Shown: positions 41,872-51,308 of the stretch, piece after piece | Numbering within the stretch: the first letter of the stretch is position 1 | How the letters are laid out: each line of letters opens with the position of its first letter | NCBI GenBank assembly: GCA_965279125.1 | Contig: CBDIHL010000044.1 | Location: forward strand, 372,001 to 436,000 | Reading direction: 5' to 3' | From: Dinoroseobacter sp965279125 | GTDB taxonomy: Bacteria > Pseudomonadota > Alphaproteobacteria > Rhodobacterales > Rhodobacteraceae | DNA length: 64,000 nucleotides | Program-made: the position numbers and the translations under genes | The notes under the pieces: model-generated | Databases searched by the model: none | What the model was told of the DNA's origin: nothing | Seen by the model: only the letters and a program-made list of their open reading frames with translations

Positions 41872-43245
41872 ATGAAAACCACGTTTCTTCTGAACGGAGA
41901 GACCTGCTCGGTTGAAACCGCGCCTACCGTCACATTGCTAGACTGGCTGCGCGAAACACGCGGGCTGACCGGCACCAAAGAGGGCTGCAACGAAGGCGAT
42001 TGCGGCGCGTGTACGGTGATGGTGCGCGACGCGACCAGCAATCGCGCGCTCAACGCCTGCATTCTGTTTATGCCTCAACTTGAAGGCAAATCGGTCGTCA
42101 CGGTCGAAGGCCTAACCGCGCCCGGCGGCACACCGCACCCCGTCCAGAGCGCGATGATTGAGCATCACGGCTCGCAATGTGGGTTCTGCACGCCGGGCTT
42201 CGTCGTTTCCATAGCCACCGCGCATTTGAACGGGGCGACGGACCACAACGACCAGCTTGCCGGAAACCTGTGCCGCTGCACCGGTTACGCCCCTATCATC
42301 CGCGCTGCCAAGGCCGCTGAAACAGCGCCGATCCCCCAGCACCTGACCAAGCCCTTCAGGGTTCCCCAAATACTCAAATCCGACGACGCAACCATCGCAC
42401 GGCCCGACAGCAGCGACGCGCTCGCCACGTGGTACGCAGCCAACCCCAATGCCACCTTGATCGCCGGGGCCACCGATGTGGGCCTCTGGGTCACGAAAGA
42501 GCTGCGCGATCTGTCGCCCGTCGCGTTCCTCAACGGTTGCGACGACCTCAAGACCATCGAGATCACTGACCAGACCATCCGCTTCGGCGCGATGGCGACC
42601 CTGACGGATGTGCTGGACGCGATCAAACCCCACCACCCTGATATGGCGGAAATGATCCGGCGCTACGGTTCCACCCAAGTGCGCAACGCCGCCACCATCG
42701 GGGGCAACATCGCCAACGGCTCGCCCATCGGCGACAGCCCGCCCGCCTTGATCGCGCTTGGGGCCACCTTGCATCTGCGCAAGGGTGATGCGCGGCGCGA
42801 GATGCCGCTTGAGGACTTCTTCCTCGACTATCGCAAACAGGACCGACAGCCCGGCGAGTTTGTCGAGGCCGTCAGCATCTCCCGCCAAACAGATCGCCTG
42901 AAATGCTACAAGCTGAGCAAGCGGTTCGACCAAGACATCTCAGCGGTGTGCGGGTGTTTCAGCATCACCGTAGACGGCGGCAAGGTCGCGCAAGCCCGCA
43001 TCGCCTTCGGCGGCATGGCGGGCACGCCCAAGCGCGCGTCAGCCGTCGAGGCCGCGTTGATCGGCCAGCCCTGGACCGAAGAAACCGTCCGCGCCGCAAT
43101 GACAAAGTTTGCCGAGGATTATCAGCCGCTCAGCGACATGCGCGCCTCCGCCGACTACCGCCTTGTCACCGCCCAGAACATGGCATTGCGCTATTTCCTT
43201 GAGGACCAAGGCACCCCAACCCGCGTGCTGGAGGTCCGCGCATGA
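41872..43245 (+). CDS. xdhA: Xanthine dehydrogenase small subunit (2Fe-2S and FAD)
   Basis: 457 aa. Two [2Fe-2S] clusters: C39, C44, C47, C63 and C103, C106, C134, C136. The FAD-binding domain has LIAGATDVGLWVTK and NAATIGGNIANGSPIGD. Residues 160-169 (KPFRVPQILK), in the linker between the iron-sulfur and FAD domains, are encoded by a copy of an interspersed repeat. The ATG at 41872 gives the family start MKTTFLLNGE. Overlaps xdhB by four bases. Confidence 0.95.
   Translation: MKTTFLLNGETCSVETAPTVTLLDWLRETRGLTGTKEGCNEGDCGACTVMVRDATSNRALNACILFMPQLEGKSVVTVEGLTAPGGTPHPVQSAMIEHHGSQCGFCTPGFVVSIATAHLNGATDHNDQLAGNLCRCTGYAPIIRAAKAAETAPIPQHLTKPFRVPQILKSDDATIARPDSSDALATWYAANPNATLIAGATDVGLWVTKELRDLSPVAFLNGCDDLKTIEITDQTIRFGAMATLTDVLDAIKPHHPDMAEMIRRYGSTQVRNAATIGGNIANGSPIGDSPPALIALGATLHLRKGDARREMPLEDFFLDYRKQDRQPGEFVEAVSISRQTDRLKCYKLSKRFDQDISAVCGCFSITVDGGKVAQARIAFGGMAGTPKRASAVEAALIGQPWTEETVRAAMTKFAEDYQPLSDMRASADYRLVTAQNMALRYFLEDQGTPTRVLEVRA
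42354..42378 (+). repeat. Interspersed repeat copy B, translated within xdhA
   Basis: 24 of 25 bases match the intergenic copy at 32713. It lies in frame and encodes the FRVPQILK stretch of the inter-domain linker. Confidence 0.75.
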
Positions 43246-45614
43246 CCGTCTACAAACCCACCCCGCATGACGCCGCCCCCCTGCATGTCGCAGGCTCTGC
43301 CCGCTATGTCGACGACATCCCCCTGCCCGCCAACGCGGTGCACTTGGCCTTCGGGCTGAGCGAGATCGCCCATGGCACCATCAAGGCCATGGACCTCGAC
43401 CCCGTGCGCGCCGCGCCCGGGGTGATCGATGTGCTGACATGGGAAGACCTGCCGGGCCATAACGACGTCTCGCCCTATCCACTGTTCCGCGAGCCGATGC
43501 TCAGCGAGGGCGAGATCAATTACCTTGGGATGCCGCTGTTCCTCGTCGTTGCCGACTGCCATCTGGCAGCCCGCAAGGCCGCGCGCCTCGGCAAGATCGA
43601 GTATGACGAAAAGCCCGCCCTGCTGACCCTCGACGACGCCATCGCAGCCGATGCGCGGTTCGAGGATGGCCCGCGCGTGTACGGCCAAGGCGATCCGGAC
43701 AAGGCCATCACAAGCGCCGCCAAAACCGTCGAGGGCGTGTTCGAGATCGGCGGGCAGGAGCATTTCTACCTCGAAGGCATGGCAGCATTGGCCGAGCCGC
43801 AAGAGGGCGGCGATGTCATCATCCGCTGCTCGTCCCAGCACCCCACGGAAATCCAGCACAAGGTGGCCGAGGCCCTGCATGTGCCGATGAACGCCGTGCG
43901 GGTGGAAGTGCGCCGGATGGGCGGTGGATTTGGCGGCAAGGAAAGCCAAGGCAACGCTTTGGCCGTGTCCTGCGCCGTGGTTGCCGCGCGTCTGGGACGG
44001 CCTGCCAAGATGCGCTATGACCGCGATGACGACATGATGATCACCGGCAAGCGCCATGATTTCCGTATCGCCTATAAGGCCGGGTTCGACGCGCAGGGTA
44101 AGATCGCGGGCGTGGAGTTCACGCAATATTGCCGCTGCGGCTGGTCGCCGGACCTGTCCTTGCCCGTCGCAGACCGCGCGATGCTGCATGCGGATAACGC
44201 CTACCACCTGCCGAACGTGCGCATCACCTCGCACCGGATGATGACCCACACGCAATCCAACACCGCGTTCCGGGGCTTTGGTGGCCCGCAGGGGATGGTG
44301 GGGATTGAGCGGGTGCTAGATCACGTAGCCCATGCGGTGGGGCGCGATCCTGTGGAGGTTCGGAGGCTCAATTACTACGCTGCCTCCGGCGGGGATATTT
44401 CGGGAACAATGAAGCCGGGGACGGGGAGCAAGTTCGGCGGGGCGCATTCGCCTGCGGGCTGGCTCAAAGGCGATCAGACCACGCCGTATAAGATGCCAGT
44501 TGAGGACTTTATTCTGCATGAGATGACGGATGCGTTGGTCGCCTCGTCGGACTATGCGGCGCGGCGTGCGGCGGTGGCGGCGTTTAATGCGTCGAGCCCT
44601 GTGTTGAAGAAGGGCCTTGCGCTGACCCCGGTCAAATTCGGTATCTCGTTTACCTTAACACATCTCAACCAAGCGGGCGCGTTGGTGCATGTGTATCAAG
44701 ACGGCTCCATCCATATGAACCATGGCGGGACCGAGATGGGGCAAGGGCTGTTCCTGAAGGTCGCGCAAGTGGCGGCGAGCCGCTTTGGCGTCGATCTGGA
44801 CCGGGTTAAGATCACCGCGACGGATACCGCCAAGGTGCCGAATACAAGTGCGACGGCGGCCTCATCCGGCACCGATCTGAACGGCATGGCCGTGAAGGCC
44901 GCGTGTGACGAGATCACCGGGCGGCTGGCGGACTGGCTGGCGGAGACGCATCAGACCACGCCGGATCAGGTGCGCTTTGAAGGCGGACAGGTGCATGTCG
45001 GGGCAGAAGCGATCCCCTTCGAGACGGTCATCGCCGAGGCCTACATGGCGCGCATCTCGCTGAGTGCGACGGGCTATTACAAGACCCCGAAGATCACCTG
45101 GGACCGCATCAAAGGCGAGGGGCGACCTTTCCTCTACTTCGCCTATGGCGCGGCGGTCACCGAGGTCGTCATCGACACGCTGACCGGCGAAAACCGCATT
45201 CTGCGCGCAGATCTGCTGCATGATGCGGGTGCGTCGCTGAACCCTGCGCTCGACATCGGGCAGGTGGAGGGCGGCTACGTGCAAGGCGCGGGCTGGCTGA
45301 CGACGGAGGAGTTGGTTTGGGACACGAAGGGGCGGCTCAGGACCCATGCGCCCTCGACCTACAAAATACCGGCCTGCTCGGACCGGCCCGAGGTGTTCAA
45401 TGTGGCCCTTTGGGACGCGCCGAACCGGGAGGACACGATCTACCGCTCCAAGGCCGTGGGCGAGCCGCCTTTGATGCTGGGGATTTCGGCGTTGATGGCC
45501 TTGTCGGATGCGGTGGCGGCCTGTGGCGATGGGTTGGTCTATCCGGCCCTCGATGCGCCTGCGACAGCGGAGCAAGTGCTTTGGGCGGTGCAGCGTCAGC
45601 AGGCAGCACCGTGA
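43242..45614 (+). CDS. xdhB: Xanthine dehydrogenase molybdopterin-binding subunit
   Basis: 790 aa. Oxidises hypoxanthine and xanthine to urate. RRMGGGFGGKESQGNALAVS (about residue 225) and TAFRGFGGPQGM (about 345) bind the cofactor; GTEMGQGLFLKVAQ follows, and the catalytic glutamate is in KAVGEPPLMLG near the C-terminus. Between LNYYA and TTPYKMPVEDFIL is an insert starting ASGGDISGTMKPG whose DNA is a copy of the interspersed repeat. GTGA overlap with xdhC. Confidence 0.95.
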   Translation: MTVYKPTPHDAAPLHVAGSARYVDDIPLPANAVHLAFGLSEIAHGTIKAMDLDPVRAAPGVIDVLTWEDLPGHNDVSPYPLFREPMLSEGEINYLGMPLFLVVADCHLAARKAARLGKIEYDEKPALLTLDDAIAADARFEDGPRVYGQGDPDKAITSAAKTVEGVFEIGGQEHFYLEGMAALAEPQEGGDVIIRCSSQHPTEIQHKVAEALHVPMNAVRVEVRRMGGGFGGKESQGNALAVSCAVVAARLGRPAKMRYDRDDDMMITGKRHDFRIAYKAGFDAQGKIAGVEFTQYCRCGWSPDLSLPVADRAMLHADNAYHLPNVRITSHRMMTHTQSNTAFRGFGGPQGMVGIERVLDHVAHAVGRDPVEVRRLNYYAASGGDISGTMKPGTGSKFGGAHSPAGWLKGDQTTPYKMPVEDFILHEMTDALVASSDYAARRAAVAAFNASSPVLKKGLALTPVKFGISFTLTHLNQAGALVHVYQDGSIHMNHGGTEMGQGLFLKVAQVAASRFGVDLDRVKITATDTAKVPNTSATAASSGTDLNGMAVKAACDEITGRLADWLAETHQTTPDQVRFEGGQVHVGAEAIPFETVIAEAYMARISLSATGYYKTPKITWDRIKGEGRPFLYFAYGAAVTEVVIDTLTGENRILRADLLHDAGASLNPALDIGQVEGGYVQGAGWLTTEELVWDTKGRLRTHAPSTYKIPACSDRPEVFNVALWDAPNREDTIYRSKAVGEPPLMLGISALMALSDAVAACGDGLVYPALDAPATAEQVLWAVQRQQAAP
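44382..44415 (+). repeat. Interspersed repeat copy translated within xdhB
   Basis: 32 of 34 bases match 36499-36532, the right arm of the slyX-dnaE hairpin. It begins exactly on a codon boundary (residue 381) and encodes ASGGDISGTMK. Confidence 0.75.
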
Positions 45615-46555
45615 GTTTTGATCGCGAGACCTTGGAACGCGCGGTCGCGGCCCATGGCAAGGTTGCGCGCATCTTGATCGTTGAAGACGCCGGATCGGTG
45701 CCGCGCAGCGCTGGCACCTCGATGCTGGTGTGGGCGACTGGCCAAGACGGGACCATCGGCGGGGGAGCGTTGGAATTTGAGGCGGTGAAGGCGGCACAGC
45801 ACATCTTGGCAGAGGGCAAAGACCGCTTGCAACGCCAACCGCTCGGCCCCGCTTTGGCGCAGTGTTGCGGCGGGGCGGTGACCTTGCTGACGGAGGTGTG
45901 GGATGCAGCGCGTCTAGACGAGGTTGCCCAGATCGTCGCGCGGCCCTTGCCGGGACAGGACCATCTTCAGCCGCTGTCTGTGACCCGTGCAATGGCCGAG
46001 CTGCGCAACGGTTCGACCTCGCAAAGCCCAATTCTCAAAGACGGCTGGATCATCGAGGCGACTTCCGCCCCCACGCAGGCCATCTGGATCTACGGGGCGG
46101 GGCATGTGGGGCGTGCGTTGGTTAACACCCTCGCGCCCTTGCCCGATTACGCGATCACCTGGATCGATACTGACCTTAGCCGCTACCCCGACACGCATCC
46201 CGAGGGCGTCACGCTTCTACCCGCCAAAAACCCCGCCGATGTCGTGCGCCGCGCGCCGCCGGACGCGCATCATTATATTCTGACGTATTCCCACGCGCTC
46301 GACCTGGAGCTGTGTCACCGCCTCCTCGGCCACGGATTCGCCAGTGCGGGCCTGATCGGCAGCGCCACCAAATGGGCGCGGTTTCGCAAGCGCCTCGCGC
46401 AACTGGGGCATTCCGATGCCCAAATAAACCGCATCACCTGCCCAATCGGTGACCCGGCGCTTGGCAAACACCCGCAGGCCATTGCCGTAAGCGTGGTTTC
46501 CAGCTTACTTTCGCAGCACCTGCTCAAAAACACCGCAAAGGTTGCCGAGGCATGA
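45611..46555 (+). CDS. xdhC: Xanthine dehydrogenase accessory protein XdhC
   Basis: 314 aa. Binds molybdenum cofactor and inserts it, after sulfuration, into XdhB. AGSVPRSAGTSMLVW and GTIGGGALEFEAV in the N-terminal domain; Rossmann-like IWIYGAGHVGRALVNTL and SAGLIGSATKWARFRKRL in the C-terminal domain. The GTG start overlaps the xdhB stop; the long open frame before it was rejected. Overlaps the ABC ATPase gene by four bases. Confidence 0.92.
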   Translation: MSFDRETLERAVAAHGKVARILIVEDAGSVPRSAGTSMLVWATGQDGTIGGGALEFEAVKAAQHILAEGKDRLQRQPLGPALAQCCGGAVTLLTEVWDAARLDEVAQIVARPLPGQDHLQPLSVTRAMAELRNGSTSQSPILKDGWIIEATSAPTQAIWIYGAGHVGRALVNTLAPLPDYAITWIDTDLSRYPDTHPEGVTLLPAKNPADVVRRAPPDAHHYILTYSHALDLELCHRLLGHGFASAGLIGSATKWARFRKRLAQLGHSDAQINRITCPIGDPALGKHPQAIAVSVVSSLLSQHLLKNTAKVAEA

Positions 46556-48069
46556 CATCACTGCTGAGCCTCAAGGGCCTGACGAAAGCCTATCCCGGTG
46601 TTGTCGCCAATGACGACGTCTCGTTTGAAATCGCACCCGGAGAAGTCCACGCGCTGCTCGGCGAGAACGGCGCGGGTAAGTCCACGCTGGTGAAGATGAT
46701 CTACGGGTTGGTGAAGCCCGACAGCGGCACGATGGAACTGCACGGCGCGGCGTATACGCCCAGCGAACCGCGCGCGGCGCGGGCCAGTGGTGTGGCGATG
46801 GTGTTCCAGCATTTCTCGCTGTTCGAAGCCCTCTCTGTGGCCGAAAACATCGCCCTCGGCATGGAGAACCCGCCGAAGACGCGCGCGCTGAGCCATCAGA
46901 TCCGCGAGGTCAGTCATACCTATGGATTGCCCCTCGACCCGGATCGGCTGGTGGGCGAATTGTCCGCGGGCGAGCGGCAGAGGGTCGAGATCATTCGTTG
47001 CCTGCTGCAAGACCCCAAACTGCTGATCATGGACGAGCCGACCAGCGTTTTGACCCCGCAAGAGGTGGAGATCCTGTTTACCACCCTGCGCAAGCTGAGC
47101 GCGGAAGGCACCGCGATCCTCTATATCAGCCACAAGCTCGAAGAAATCCGCGCGCTGTGTGATGCGGCGACCGTGCTGCGCCTTGGCAAGGTTGTCGGCG
47201 AATGCGTGCCAAAGGACACCACCGCGCGTGATATGGCTGAGTTGATGGTCGGCAAGGTGCTGCATCAAACGAAGGCCTCCGGGAACGCGCTTGGCGATGT
47301 GGTGCTGGCGATCGAAAGCCTGAGCCTGCCCTCGGCCACGAATTTCGGCACCAGCTTGATGAATGTGTCGCTGGAATTGCGGCGGGGCGAGATCCTTGGG
47401 ATCGGCGGCGTGGCGGGCAATGGGCAGGACGAGTTGCTGGCGGCTTTGTCGGGCGAGGTGAAGGTCTCGGCGGATGTGATCCTGTTCGAGGGGCGCGAGA
47501 TTGGCCAGACAGGCCCGAACGAGCGGCGCGCGATGGGGCTGCTGAGTGCGCCGGAAGAACGGCTCGGTCACGCGGCAGCGCCGGATATGAGCCTGACCGA
47601 GAATGCGCTTTTGACGGGCGTGATGCGTCAGGGGTTGGCCGCAAAGCGGTTTATCAACTGGGGCAAGACCCGGAAATTTGCCGAAGAGGTGATCGAGGCC
47701 TTTGATGTGCGCACACCGGGGCCGGGCAATGCGGCGCGGTCGTTATCCGGGGGCAACTTGCAGAAATTCGTCATCGGGCGCGAGGTGTTGCAAAAGCCCG
47801 AAGTGCTGGTGGTGAACCAACCGACCTGGGGTGTGGATGCCAGTGCGGCGGCGGCCATTCGGCAAGCGCTTATGGACCTTGCGGCGGGCGGGGCTGCGGT
47901 GATCGTGATCAGCCAGGACCTCGACGAGTTGATGGAAGTTGCGGACCGGTTTTGTGCGTTGAACGGCGGACGCCTGAGTGCATCGCGGCCCACCGAAGGC
48001 CTGACGGTGGACGAGATCGGCCTGATGCTGGGCGGTGCCCATGACATGGAGGTGGCGCATGTTGGGTGA
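46552..48069 (+). CDS. ABC transporter ATP-binding protein, BMP/nucleoside type
   Basis: 505 aa with two ABC domains. First domain: Walker A GENGAGKS (37-44), signature LSAGERQRVEI, Walker B LLIMDEPTS. Second: degenerate Walker A GVAGNGQDELL and signature LSGGNLQKFVIGREVL. This two-domain layout belongs to carbohydrate/nucleoside (BMP-type) importers. Overlap with xdhC points to purine or nucleoside as substrate. Confidence 0.9.
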   Translation: MTSLLSLKGLTKAYPGVVANDDVSFEIAPGEVHALLGENGAGKSTLVKMIYGLVKPDSGTMELHGAAYTPSEPRAARASGVAMVFQHFSLFEALSVAENIALGMENPPKTRALSHQIREVSHTYGLPLDPDRLVGELSAGERQRVEIIRCLLQDPKLLIMDEPTSVLTPQEVEILFTTLRKLSAEGTAILYISHKLEEIRALCDAATVLRLGKVVGECVPKDTTARDMAELMVGKVLHQTKASGNALGDVVLAIESLSLPSATNFGTSLMNVSLELRRGEILGIGGVAGNGQDELLAALSGEVKVSADVILFEGREIGQTGPNERRAMGLLSAPEERLGHAAAPDMSLTENALLTGVMRQGLAAKRFINWGKTRKFAEEVIEAFDVRTPGPGNAARSLSGGNLQKFVIGREVLQKPEVLVVNQPTWGVDASAAAAIRQALMDLAAGGAAVIVISQDLDELMEVADRFCALNGGRLSASRPTEGLTVDEIGLMLGGAHDMEVAHVG

Positions 48070-48080
48070 TCGCGGCGCTA

Positions 48081-48103
48081 TGAGTATTTTGGGAACCCTG
48101 AAG
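48081..48103 (-). repeat. Interspersed repeat copy C
   Basis: 23 bases identical, in reverse orientation, to the copy at 32713. Fills the 48-bp gap between the ATPase and the first permease gene. Confidence 0.75.
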
Positions 48104-48117
48104 ACGCAGGTGGTGCT

Positions 48118-49203
48118 ATGATCCGGCTGGAAAAGCGCCCGTCGCCAAGCAAGACTTGGATCTACGCGACGCCCCTGTTGGCCGTGGCCATGACGATGAT
48201 CGCGGGCGGGATTTTGTTCGCGTTCTTGGGCAAGGACCCGTTTGAGGCGATCCGCACGATCTTCTGGGATCCGCTGTTTCACCCGCAATTCGCCGATTTC
48301 TCGCGACCCCAGTTGCTGATCAAGGCGGGGCCGCTGATCTTGATCGCTGTGGGTCTGAGCCTCGGGTTCAAGGCGGGCATCTGGAACATCGGCGCGGAAG
48401 GCCAGTATATCATGGGCGCGCTTGCGGGGGCGGCGGCGGGGCTTGCGCTCTATCCGTCTGAAAGCCCGCTGATCTTTCCGTTGATGGTGCTCGCGGGTGC
48501 CTTGGGCGGCTGGGCTTGGGCGATGATCCCCGCAATCCTGCGCGTGAAGTTCCGCACCAACGAGATCCTCGTGTCGCTGTTGCTGGTCTATGTGGCTGAA
48601 AACATCCTTGCCTCGGCCGCCGTTGGATGGCTACGCAACCCCGACGGCGGCGGCTTTCCGGGCAGCCGGAACCTGTCGCAATGGGACCCTGCGGCCAACC
48701 CTGAGCTGATCGCCGGGACAGGCATGCATTGGGGCGTCGTCGCCGCATTCATTGCGGTCATCTTCGCCTATGTGATCATGTCGCGCCACCTGCTCGGCTA
48801 CCACATCCAGCTCGCCGGACAGGCCCCGCGCGCCGCGAAATTCGCAGGTGTGCATCCAGGGCGCTTGGTGATCTTGTGCCTCGGCATCTCCGGCGTGCTC
48901 GCAGGCCTTGCTGGCGTCTTCGAGGTTACCGGTCCCGCAGGCAAAATCAGCATCGATTTCAACGTGGGCTACGGCTTCACCGCGATCATCGTCGCCTTTC
49001 TGGGGCGTCTGCATCCCGTCGGTATCCTGCTGGCGGGCTTCCTGATGGCGCTCACGTATATCGGCGGCGAGTTGGCGCAGTTCATGCTGTCGCTTCCTGC
49101 GGCGGCCATTCAGGCGTTCCAAGGGATGCTGCTGTTCTTCCTGCTCGGCGTTGATGTGCTGAGCAATTATCGTATCCGGTTCGGCAAGGCGAAGGTGGCG
49201 TAA
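48118..49203 (+). CDS. ABC transporter permease, BMP/nucleoside type (1)
   Basis: 361 aa, multiple membrane helices, BPD_transp_2 type: GLSLGFKAGIWNIGAEGQYI and IIVAFLGRLHPVGILLAGFL. Acts with the following permease as a heterodimer. The stop shares a base with the next start (TAATG). Confidence 0.9.
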   Translation: MIRLEKRPSPSKTWIYATPLLAVAMTMIAGGILFAFLGKDPFEAIRTIFWDPLFHPQFADFSRPQLLIKAGPLILIAVGLSLGFKAGIWNIGAEGQYIMGALAGAAAGLALYPSESPLIFPLMVLAGALGGWAWAMIPAILRVKFRTNEILVSLLLVYVAENILASAAVGWLRNPDGGGFPGSRNLSQWDPAANPELIAGTGMHWGVVAAFIAVIFAYVIMSRHLLGYHIQLAGQAPRAAKFAGVHPGRLVILCLGISGVLAGLAGVFEVTGPAGKISIDFNVGYGFTAIIVAFLGRLHPVGILLAGFLMALTYIGGELAQFMLSLPAAAIQAFQGMLLFFLLGVDVLSNYRIRFGKAKVA

Positions 49204-50135
49204 TGGATCTGTCCTCTATCAATCCGGTCGTACTCATCGCGTCGCTCATGGTGGCGGCAACGCCGATCCTGCTGGCCGCGCTCGGCGAGTTGATCGTCGA
49301 GAAAGCGGGGGTGCTGAACCTCGGCGTCGAGGGGATGATGATCACGGGGGCAATTTGCGGGTTCCTGATCGCGGTGGAAACCGGATCGCCGGTGATTGGC
49401 TTTGCCGCCGCCGCTGTCGGGGCCGCGCTGCTGAGCCTGATTTTCGGGTTCCTGACGCAAGTGCTTTTGTCCAACCAAGTGGCCACGGGCTTGGCGCTGA
49501 CCCTGTTCGGCCTCGGGCTATCGGCGCTGATTGGGCAAAGCTATGTGGGGATCAAAGCGCCGAGCACACAATCGCTCGATTTCGGGCCGCTCAGCGATAT
49601 CCCGGTGCTCGGGCGCATCCTGTTTTCGCATGACTGGATGGTCTATCTCAGCCTCCTTCTGGTGCTCGCCACATGGGCATTTCTGCGCTTTACCCGTGCG
49701 GGCCTCGTGCTGCGCGCGGTGGGCGAAAGCCACGATGCGGCCCATGCGCTTGGCTATAAGGTTGTGCGCATCCGCTTGTTGGCGATTGCTTTCGGGGGCG
49801 GCTGTGCGGGCCTCGGCGGGGCATACCTGAGCCTCGTGCGCGTGCCGCAATGGACCGATGGCATGACCGCAGGCGCGGGCTGGATTGCGCTGGCGATTGT
49901 GGTTTTTGCCAGCTGGAAACCCGGGCGCGTGCTTGTGGGCGCTTATCTTTTTGGTGGAATTGCAGTCTTGCAGCTTAATTTGCAGGCAGCCGGGGCCACC
50001 ATTCCGGTAGAGCTTCTGTCGATGTCGCCCTATGTCATCACCATTCTTGTGCTCGTCATCATCTCGGCAGATCGTCGCCGCGCTGCCATGAACGCGCCTG
50101 CCGATTTGGGCAAACCTTTCCACGCTGCGTCCTAA
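49203..50135 (+). CDS. ABC transporter permease, BMP/nucleoside type (2)
   Basis: 310 aa, multi-helix BPD_transp_2 protein: ALGELIVEKAGVLNLGVEGM (family motif), RAVGESHDAAHALGYKVVRI as the coupling loop and AIVVFASWKPGRVLVGAYLF. Partner of the permease just upstream. Confidence 0.9.
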   Translation: MDLSSINPVVLIASLMVAATPILLAALGELIVEKAGVLNLGVEGMMITGAICGFLIAVETGSPVIGFAAAAVGAALLSLIFGFLTQVLLSNQVATGLALTLFGLGLSALIGQSYVGIKAPSTQSLDFGPLSDIPVLGRILFSHDWMVYLSLLLVLATWAFLRFTRAGLVLRAVGESHDAAHALGYKVVRIRLLAIAFGGGCAGLGGAYLSLVRVPQWTDGMTAGAGWIALAIVVFASWKPGRVLVGAYLFGGIAVLQLNLQAAGATIPVELLSMSPYVITILVLVIISADRRRAAMNAPADLGKPFHAAS

Positions 50136-50183
50136 ACGACGCAGCCCCGCTGCCACCTGACCTTCATAACTGGGAGATACCTT

Positions 50184-51281
50184 ATGAACCTTAAAACCCT
50201 TCTGACGACCGCCGCGCTTGCGACCGGTCTTGCCACCGCTGCGGCGGCCGAGGATCCAACGAAAGCCTGCTTCGTCTATGTCGGCCCGATCGGCGATGGC
50301 GGCTGGACGTTCCAGCACCATCAAGGCGCGCTGGCCGTGCAAGAAGCTTACGGCGACAAGGTCGAGATCCAGTTCCAGGAAAACGTGCCCGAGGGGGCCG
50401 ATGCCGAGCGTGTCATGACGCAGATGGCGCTGTCTGGCTGTGACATCATCTTCAGCACCTCGTTTGGCTATATGGACCAGACCAACGCTGTTGCCGCGCG
50501 CTTCCCGGACGTGAAGTTCGAGCACGCGACCGGCTACAAGCGCGAGCACGACAACGTGTCCACATATAACGGCCGCTTCTACGAAGGCCGCGCCGTTGTG
50601 GGCCATATCGCAGGCCGCATGACCCAGACAAACAAGATCGGCTACATCGCGTCCTTCCCGATCCCCGAAGTGATCATGGGCATCAACTCCTACTACCACC
50701 ATGCCGCCGCCGTGAACCCGGATGTCGAGCTGGTCGTAACGTGGGTCTACACTTGGTTTGATCCCGCCAAAGAAGCCGATGCGGCGCGCGCAATGCTCGA
50801 CCAAGGCGTTGACGTGATCACGGCGCATACCGACTCGACCGCACCTTTGGCCGAGATCGCCAAAGAGGGTGGCAGCGCGTATGGCTTCGGTCAGGCGTCT
50901 GACATGGCGGCGTTCATGACGAATGACGACGGCTCTGCCGGTCCACGTATCGCGTCCATCATCGACGACTGGGCCCCCTATTACGTCAAGCGCGTTGGCG
51001 CGTTGATGGACGGCACCTACGAGCAGATCGACAGCTGGGCCGGTATGCCCGAGGGCGAGGTTGTGATCGGCAAGATGACCGACGCGATCCCCGCTGAGGT
51101 TCAGGCCGAGGCGCAAGGCATGATCGATGCGATCACCGCCGGAACATACCACCCGTTCACGGGTCCGATGTTCAACCAGGCGGGCGAGCAGTTCCTGGCC
51201 GATGGTGAGGTCATCGAGGATGGCGCGCTTCTGGGCATGAACTTCTACGTGCAAGGCATCACAGGCGAGATCCCGCAGTAA
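50184..51281 (+). CDS. BMP-family substrate-binding lipoprotein-like protein
   Basis: 365 aa periplasmic binding protein of the BmpA/Med type. A signal peptide ends near TAAAA-ED; no lipobox cysteine is seen, so it is probably soluble in the periplasm. KACFVYVGPIGDGGWTFQHH and FATSFGYMDQTN-like FSTSFGYMDQTNAVAARFPD are family segments. Last gene of the xdh-transporter operon, before a strong terminator. Likely ligand a purine base or nucleoside, inferred from context. Confidence 0.88.
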   Translation: MNLKTLLTTAALATGLATAAAAEDPTKACFVYVGPIGDGGWTFQHHQGALAVQEAYGDKVEIQFQENVPEGADAERVMTQMALSGCDIIFSTSFGYMDQTNAVAARFPDVKFEHATGYKREHDNVSTYNGRFYEGRAVVGHIAGRMTQTNKIGYIASFPIPEVIMGINSYYHHAAAVNPDVELVVTWVYTWFDPAKEADAARAMLDQGVDVITAHTDSTAPLAEIAKEGGSAYGFGQASDMAAFMTNDDGSAGPRIASIIDDWAPYYVKRVGALMDGTYEQIDSWAGMPEGEVVIGKMTDAIPAEVQAEAQGMIDAITAGTYHPFTGPMFNQAGEQFLADGEVIEDGALLGMNFYVQGITGEIPQ

Positions 51282-51308
51282 CCCTGATTGGCGTTTTGCC
51301 AATTCCGG

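Noticed and set aside
43191..44255. Long minus-strand frames opposite xdhA and xdhB
   Set aside because: They mirror well-supported genes and show no domain or Shine-Dalgarno.
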